From contig JANXET010000011.1 in assembly GCA_025058315.1 (NCBI GenBank), positions 1-44,109 of the forward strand: a DNA stretch of 44,109 bases, given 5' to 3'. The DNA is from Candidatus Bathyarchaeota archaeon (GTDB lineage: Archaea; Thermoproteota; Bathyarchaeia; Bathyarchaeales; Bathycorpusculaceae). Positions 40,677 through 44,109 of this stretch are shown in pieces; position 1 is the first letter of the stretch; each line of letters opens with the position of its first letter. The position numbers were made by a program, and so were the translations under genes. The notes beneath the pieces were generated by a model. The model had not been told where the DNA came from. It ran no database searches and saw only the letters and a list, made by a program, of their open reading frames with translations.

Positions 40677-41309
40677 CTAGAATGGCACAAATCTTCTGGT
40701 CGGATTTTTTGATAATAGCTTCTCAAGGTCTTGAAGTCTGAGTCCAACGTTTTCATCTCCGAATATTTCGCAATACTCCCTTAAACAGACCTCATCAATG
40801 CTTCTGACTGTTATCTCAGCATTCTCGCCAGAGGGCAACTCTAAAAGTATCTGGAAGGATGACCTTATCCTGCCATGCTTTGTAACAGACATAGGTTTAG
40901 CTGTTAATATTTTAAAGTGCTGTTTTAAAAGCTCCAGAACTTCAATGGGGTTTTCAGAGTATACGGTTATGTCTATATCGCTGTTACGAGTTATTGTTCC
41001 TCTCCACACACTGCCAAATAGTACAGGGTTGTATTTTTTAAGAATCCTCATTATCATTAGGGCTTCATGTCTCATGCGGATAAGCCGCTCCAAACGCGTG
41101 GAACCCTCATTTTCTTCAGCCATTCTGTCCAGTTCAATTGCAACTTCAATGTTTGTAGGTAAAAAGTGTACGCCCAAGTTTTTAGCTGCTTTCAACTTCG
41201 CCTGCTTGTATTCCTTCTCAATTCCCATGTAAAGGAGGGCTGCTGCCTCCCTTGCGACGATTCTTCTCAAATCTACAGTTTGACTTGAACCCAAAAGGAT
41301 TTTACCCAT
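40677..41309 (-). CDS. Nucleotidyltransferase-fold protein (COG2413-like)
   Basis: A 210-residue protein with a pol-beta-type nucleotidyltransferase core: VLFGSVWRGTITRNSDIDITVYSEN (about 96-120), giving the G-S motif and the DxD metal-binding D111/D113 pair. An N-terminal helical region (MEYKQAKLKAAKNLGVHFLPTNIEVAIELDRM) precedes it, and the third Asp/Glu may be in ENAEITVRS (about 157-165). Members of this group can be adenylyltransferases, antitoxin-type MNT proteins or small RNA-modifying enzymes; I cannot choose. It starts 15 bp after the GT4 stop, so it belongs to the same operon. No HEPN partner is next to it. Confidence 0.7.
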   Translation of the reverse strand: MGKILLGSSQTVDLRRIVAREAAALLYMGIEKEYKQAKLKAAKNLGVHFLPTNIEVAIELDRMAEENEGSTRLERLIRMRHEALMIMRILKKYNPVLFGSVWRGTITRNSDIDITVYSENPIEVLELLKQHFKILTAKPMSVTKHGRIRSSFQILLELPSGENAEITVRSIDEVCLREYCEIFGDENVGLRLQDLEKLLSKNPTRRFVPF

Positions 41310-41324
41310 TTGAAAGCATGTTGA

Positions 41325-42575
41325 CTATCGCTTTAAAACCCTTTCATAGATAGATATTGTTCTCTCAGCCACTTTTTCCCATGTGAACTCTTTAAGCACT
41401 CTTTGGCGGCCGTTCCTGCCTAGCCACCTCCTTTTTTCAGGACTTTCAAGGGTGCTGTTTATTCCCCATGCGATGTCTGAGGGGTTGCTTCCATCTACAT
41501 GAAAGCCGCATTGTTCCTCGCCTTGGCATATAACAACTTCTCTCATACCGCTCACTCCAGCTGCTCCAACTACTACCGGACGCTCCATGCTCATGGCTTC
41601 CAGCGCCACTATGCCGAACGGTTCATAGAGACTTGGGAATACGGCTACATCACATGCTGAGTAATGCAGTATCCGTTCATCTTCGGATACAAAGTTAAAG
41701 TTGAATTTAACGTGATCCTGCAGCCTCATGGCGTTAACAAGATTCTTCAGATGCTCCTGCATGTCGCCAACGCCCACTATCACGAGTTTCGCGTTGGGAT
41801 ATCGGCTTATGACGTGGGGCATAGCCATGATAAGCCTGTCTACACCTTTTACACCTACAAGTCTACCTACAAATAGAATCATAAGGTCATCGTTCTTTAT
41901 GCCGTAGAATTCCCTGAGGCGCCTTACATCTTCAGGGTTTACAGCTTCAGGATTATATTTTTGGGGGTCGACACCATTATAGCATACTTCTATCTTCTCA
42001 GCTGGGAAACCAAGCCTTGTAAGTTCATCCTTCATGGCATATGAAACTGTTATGATTACATCTGCGGCTTTTCCTCCGCGTAGTTCTATGTTGCTTACGA
42101 CTTCAGAACCATTTCCAAGGGTTCGACCTCTCTCTGTGGAGTGAACATGAAACGCTAAGGGTAGCCCTGTTTCCTTTTTTATTGTTATTCCGGATATAAC
42201 CGAGAGCCAATCATGAGCCACGACAATATCGTACCTGAAGTTCTCTTTTCTGATAAGTTCGTTTACAAGTTTAGAGGCGCTTAGGTAATTGTAAACTAGA
42301 ATCTTGGAGAATAATTGGATGCCTCTTCCCCACTTCTTAACATCATCAGCCACCACGTCTGGAAGCGAGTCTGACACATCTATGTGTAACGGGCGATGGA
42401 TTTCGATGCCGCGCCAAATCTCACGGGTGGGAAGGCTTCCTTGGTCATCATTCATTGTGAACACAGTTACATCATGATCCATTAGAACGAACTTCCTCGT
42501 TATCTCAGCGGCATATGTTCCTAAGCCGCCAACGATCTTTGGCGGATACTCGTAGACCAGCACCACCATTTTCAT
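41325..42575 (-). CDS. GT4-family glycosyltransferase (glycogen-synthase-like)
   Basis: A 416-residue complete GT-B transferase. The N-domain has VYEYPPKIVGGLGTYAAEI with the glycine donor loop (GGLGTY, 16-21), and VAHDWLSVISGI at about 117-128; the C-domain has LFVGRLVGVKGVDRLI and the E-x7-E motif in EPFGIVALEAM (E-x7-E, about 322-332), ending with the crossover helix FTWEKVAERTISIYERVL. It resembles archaeal glycogen/starch synthases more than protein-glycosylating transferases, but either is possible. It is the first gene of a unit with the nucleotidyltransferase. It is a second, more complete paralog of the GT4 enzyme at 23293-24498. Confidence 0.88.
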   Translation of the reverse strand: MKMVVLVYEYPPKIVGGLGTYAAEITRKFVLMDHDVTVFTMNDDQGSLPTREIWRGIEIHRPLHIDVSDSLPDVVADDVKKWGRGIQLFSKILVYNYLSASKLVNELIRKENFRYDIVVAHDWLSVISGITIKKETGLPLAFHVHSTERGRTLGNGSEVVSNIELRGGKAADVIITVSYAMKDELTRLGFPAEKIEVCYNGVDPQKYNPEAVNPEDVRRLREFYGIKNDDLMILFVGRLVGVKGVDRLIMAMPHVISRYPNAKLVIVGVGDMQEHLKNLVNAMRLQDHVKFNFNFVSEDERILHYSACDVAVFPSLYEPFGIVALEAMSMERPVVVGAAGVSGMREVVICQGEEQCGFHVDGSNPSDIAWGINSTLESPEKRRWLGRNGRQRVLKEFTWEKVAERTISIYERVLKR

Positions 42576-42704
42576 GCATTATTCACCATTTTCGCAACTT
42601 TACATGGTAATCGAATACGGCTTTTTCAGCATATGAATGACTTATTACTCTAAATGTTTTACTTTTCTCTTGAGGCTTATTGTGTGCAATGTTTGAATCT
42701 GATA

Positions 42705-43832
42705 TTATCCCTGTATTGGCTTAAACCTATCCTTAAGTTTTTCAAGAATCATCGGCAGCGTAGTGTACTCCATGGATTCAACGCTTAGCCTTGCAGGTTC
42801 AAATTCACCCATACGTCTCATCATGGATGCATACTGCAGAGCCTCTTGCCTTGCCATGTCAAAGGCCGGGTCAGCGAACATGTCAGCGATTAAAGGTTTA
42901 CCCTCATCATCGCTGGCTATGGCGCCATCGGCGATCTGTAAGCCTAATGCCACAAGCCTTGGGGGGCCATCGAAAAGTGTGCACCGCGCATCCTTAATCC
43001 CCACTGGCATTAGTGGGCCCCAGTGGCTGCCTCTCATCCACCCTGCCACGAGATAACTGTGCATGAATGGGGCAAGGATCTCCCCGACAGCGGGAAGCCC
43101 ATGCTGTGCACGGACAATCATAACAGGGTCATCCTTTCCCACGTACTTTCCAGCGATCAGCGAAAGCCTTGTGGCGCTTCCAGCCGCACATATAAGGTTG
43201 TCTCGGGCTCTCCAGACTCTTGAAATAACGTAACGCTCCACGGTGCCGATGAGGGCGATCAACTCATACATCTCCTCGGGGCACTTTAAAACTATGCTTT
43301 TACCCTCCTGTGTATCTGTAACCTCAAAGTTGAAGCCTCCCGCCATGTTAGGGTCAATAACGAGCCCGGCGGTGTTCATCGGATCGGCGAAAATTCGGAA
43401 TAACGGCAGATTGAAGCTTCCAGCAGAGGTTTTATCTGCCGCAAACACGATTATTGGGTCTGAGGCTCTCTCTTCAATTTCCATTTCAGCCACCCCGGGA
43501 CCTAAACCGCGGATGTTACCGCTGAAAGCATTTTTCAGAAGATCTTGCCCAGCACCGTAAAGTTTAAGCTGCATAGCTTTTTGGGCTGCCGCTTGGAATG
43601 TGTCCCATGCAAGCTGGTGGATCTGAGGGTTTGATTCGCCTTTTTCGTGAACCATCAGGAGCTCCATATCGTCTCCAACATTAAATACGTAGTAACTGTT
43701 TATCAAACCCTTCTCCTTAGCCATTCTAAGATTCTTTTCGCCTATGTCAAGCAGCAGCTTTGGCACAACATGATGCCCTGCCAGAGAACCTATATCACAT
43801 TTTATCAGCGAGATAGTGGTCTTTCTAGACAT
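42705..43832 (-). CDS. fbp: Fructose-1,6-bisphosphate aldolase/phosphatase (type V, archaeal)
   Basis: Bifunctional gluconeogenic enzyme that joins DHAP and GA3P and hydrolyses fructose-1,6-bisphosphate to F6P. Family features are ISLIKCDIGSLAGHH (metal-binding D near residue 12 from ATG 43832), YVFNVGDDMELLMVH, IFADPMNTAGLVIDPNMAGGFNFEVTD and the FDGPPRLVALGLQI stretch. Length about 375, as usual. Of three possible starts (ATG 43841, 43838, 43832), the last is chosen for spacing from a GTGGT stretch and the family start. This enzyme marks an obligatory or at least capable gluconeogenic route, with ApgM, PGK and GAPDH in this window. Divergent from the truncated RHH gene. Confidence 0.93.
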   Translation of the reverse strand: MSRKTTISLIKCDIGSLAGHHVVPKLLLDIGEKNLRMAKEKGLINSYYVFNVGDDMELLMVHEKGESNPQIHQLAWDTFQAAAQKAMQLKLYGAGQDLLKNAFSGNIRGLGPGVAEMEIEERASDPIIVFAADKTSAGSFNLPLFRIFADPMNTAGLVIDPNMAGGFNFEVTDTQEGKSIVLKCPEEMYELIALIGTVERYVISRVWRARDNLICAAGSATRLSLIAGKYVGKDDPVMIVRAQHGLPAVGEILAPFMHSYLVAGWMRGSHWGPLMPVGIKDARCTLFDGPPRLVALGLQIADGAIASDDEGKPLIADMFADPAFDMARQEALQYASMMRRMGEFEPARLSVESMEYTTLPMILEKLKDRFKPIQG

Positions 43833-43943
43833 GCACATCATACCACTCGAACGCGGATATGTTCTAAGTTAAGCCTTTAACCTCTTAAAAGACTTCCGAA
43901 AAGAATAGGAGCAAAATAATGATATAGTACTGTGGAGAGGTTG

Positions 43944-44109
43944 ATGAACGAGTTAAAGATAATCTCGATAAAAATACCTGAGGAGGTTTATAGAGAACTC
44001 CTTCTAAAGGTTCCAGAGGGGCAGAGAAGCAGTTTCATCAGAGATGCCATAGTTGAGAAACTTGGCAGAACGCCTAAACCTGACAAAATCCTTGAACTGG
44101 AGGGCAGGT
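43944..44109 (+). CDS. Ribbon-helix-helix (CopG/Arc-like) protein, truncated at the window edge
   Basis: The first 55 residues of a small protein: MNELKIISIKIPEEVYREL, then SSFIRDAIVEKLGRTP, which is the beta-strand then two helices of a ribbon-helix-helix DNA-binding domain. Such proteins are repressors or antitoxins of type II toxin-antitoxin modules; the partner, if any, would lie past 44109. It starts at ATG 43944 with a GGAGAGG ribosome-binding stretch 4 bases upstream. Divergent from fbp; an A/T-rich box (about 43916-43928) could be its promoter. Confidence 0.6.
   Translation, partial: MNELKIISIKIPEEVYRELLLKVPEGQRSSFIRDAIVEKLGRTPKPDKILELEGR

Overview
The window looks like a piece of a chromosome from a TACK-group archaeon, most likely Candidatus Bathyarchaeia or a close relative (inference). 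The support is archaeal-type transcription and translation factors (TFE, aMBF1, alpha-NAC, archaeal ThrRS with its own editing domain, archaeal/eukaryal-type ProRS), Hel308, endonuclease Q, the archaeal phosphoglycerate mutase ApgM and bifunctional FBP aldolase/phosphatase. Genes are densely packed, TTG/GTG starts are frequent, and A/T-rich boxes 25-40 bp upstream of starts resemble archaeal TATA elements. I see no CRISPR array, insertion sequence, prophage or rRNA.

Layout. 1-360: 5' end of an ATP-grasp gene and a divergent tRNA-Val(UAC) with an unusual internal insertion. 397-4615 (minus): information-processing run aMBF1, HflX, Trm56, TFE, an HD-domain protein and a DUF2110 protein. 4640-8629 (plus): PUA protein, alpha-NAC, PfkB-family kinase, small zinc-binding protein, ThrRS. 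8693-13526 (plus): amino-acid metabolism (IlvE, OCD/alanine-dehydrogenase family, ProC) and a tungsten aldehyde:ferredoxin oxidoreductase. 13573-18152: ProRS (minus), then ApgM, a 5-formyl-THF cyclo-ligase family protein and a DedA protein (plus), with a degenerate region after them. 18710-23267 (plus): endonuclease Q with a C-terminal PCNA-binding motif, a small NitrOD5-like protein, and the TldD/TldE pair. 23293-31300 (minus): a glucan block (GT4 glycosyltransferase, a half-size glycosyltransferase, winged-helix protein, GH57 amylase), PGK, a bacterial-type GAPDH, a CoA-disulfide-reductase-like flavoprotein and a GcvH lipoyl carrier. 31411-31724: a frameshifted gene remnant. 31744-38123: MFS transporter, Hel308, PurB (minus), and an asparagine-synthetase-like protein without the catalytic N-terminal Cys. 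38146-43832 (minus): ferredoxin, a membrane protein matching the whole architecture of eukaryotic ribophorin I (OST1), a small archaeal protein, a nucleotidyltransferase, a second GT4 enzyme and FBP aldolase/phosphatase. The window ends in a truncated ribbon-helix-helix gene.

Taken together, the genes favour carbon flow through lower glycolysis/gluconeogenesis (ApgM, PGK, GAPDH, FBPA/ase) and storage alpha-glucan turnover (two glycogen-synthase-like GT4 enzymes plus GH57). The most interesting items are the ribophorin-I-like protein at 38393-40129, the half-size glycosyltransferase that has lost its C-terminal Rossmann domain but kept the C-terminal helix, the tRNA-Val insertion between the D-arm and anticodon stem, the lipoyl-carrier/flavoprotein pair, and the bacterial GAPDH next to an archaeal PGK.
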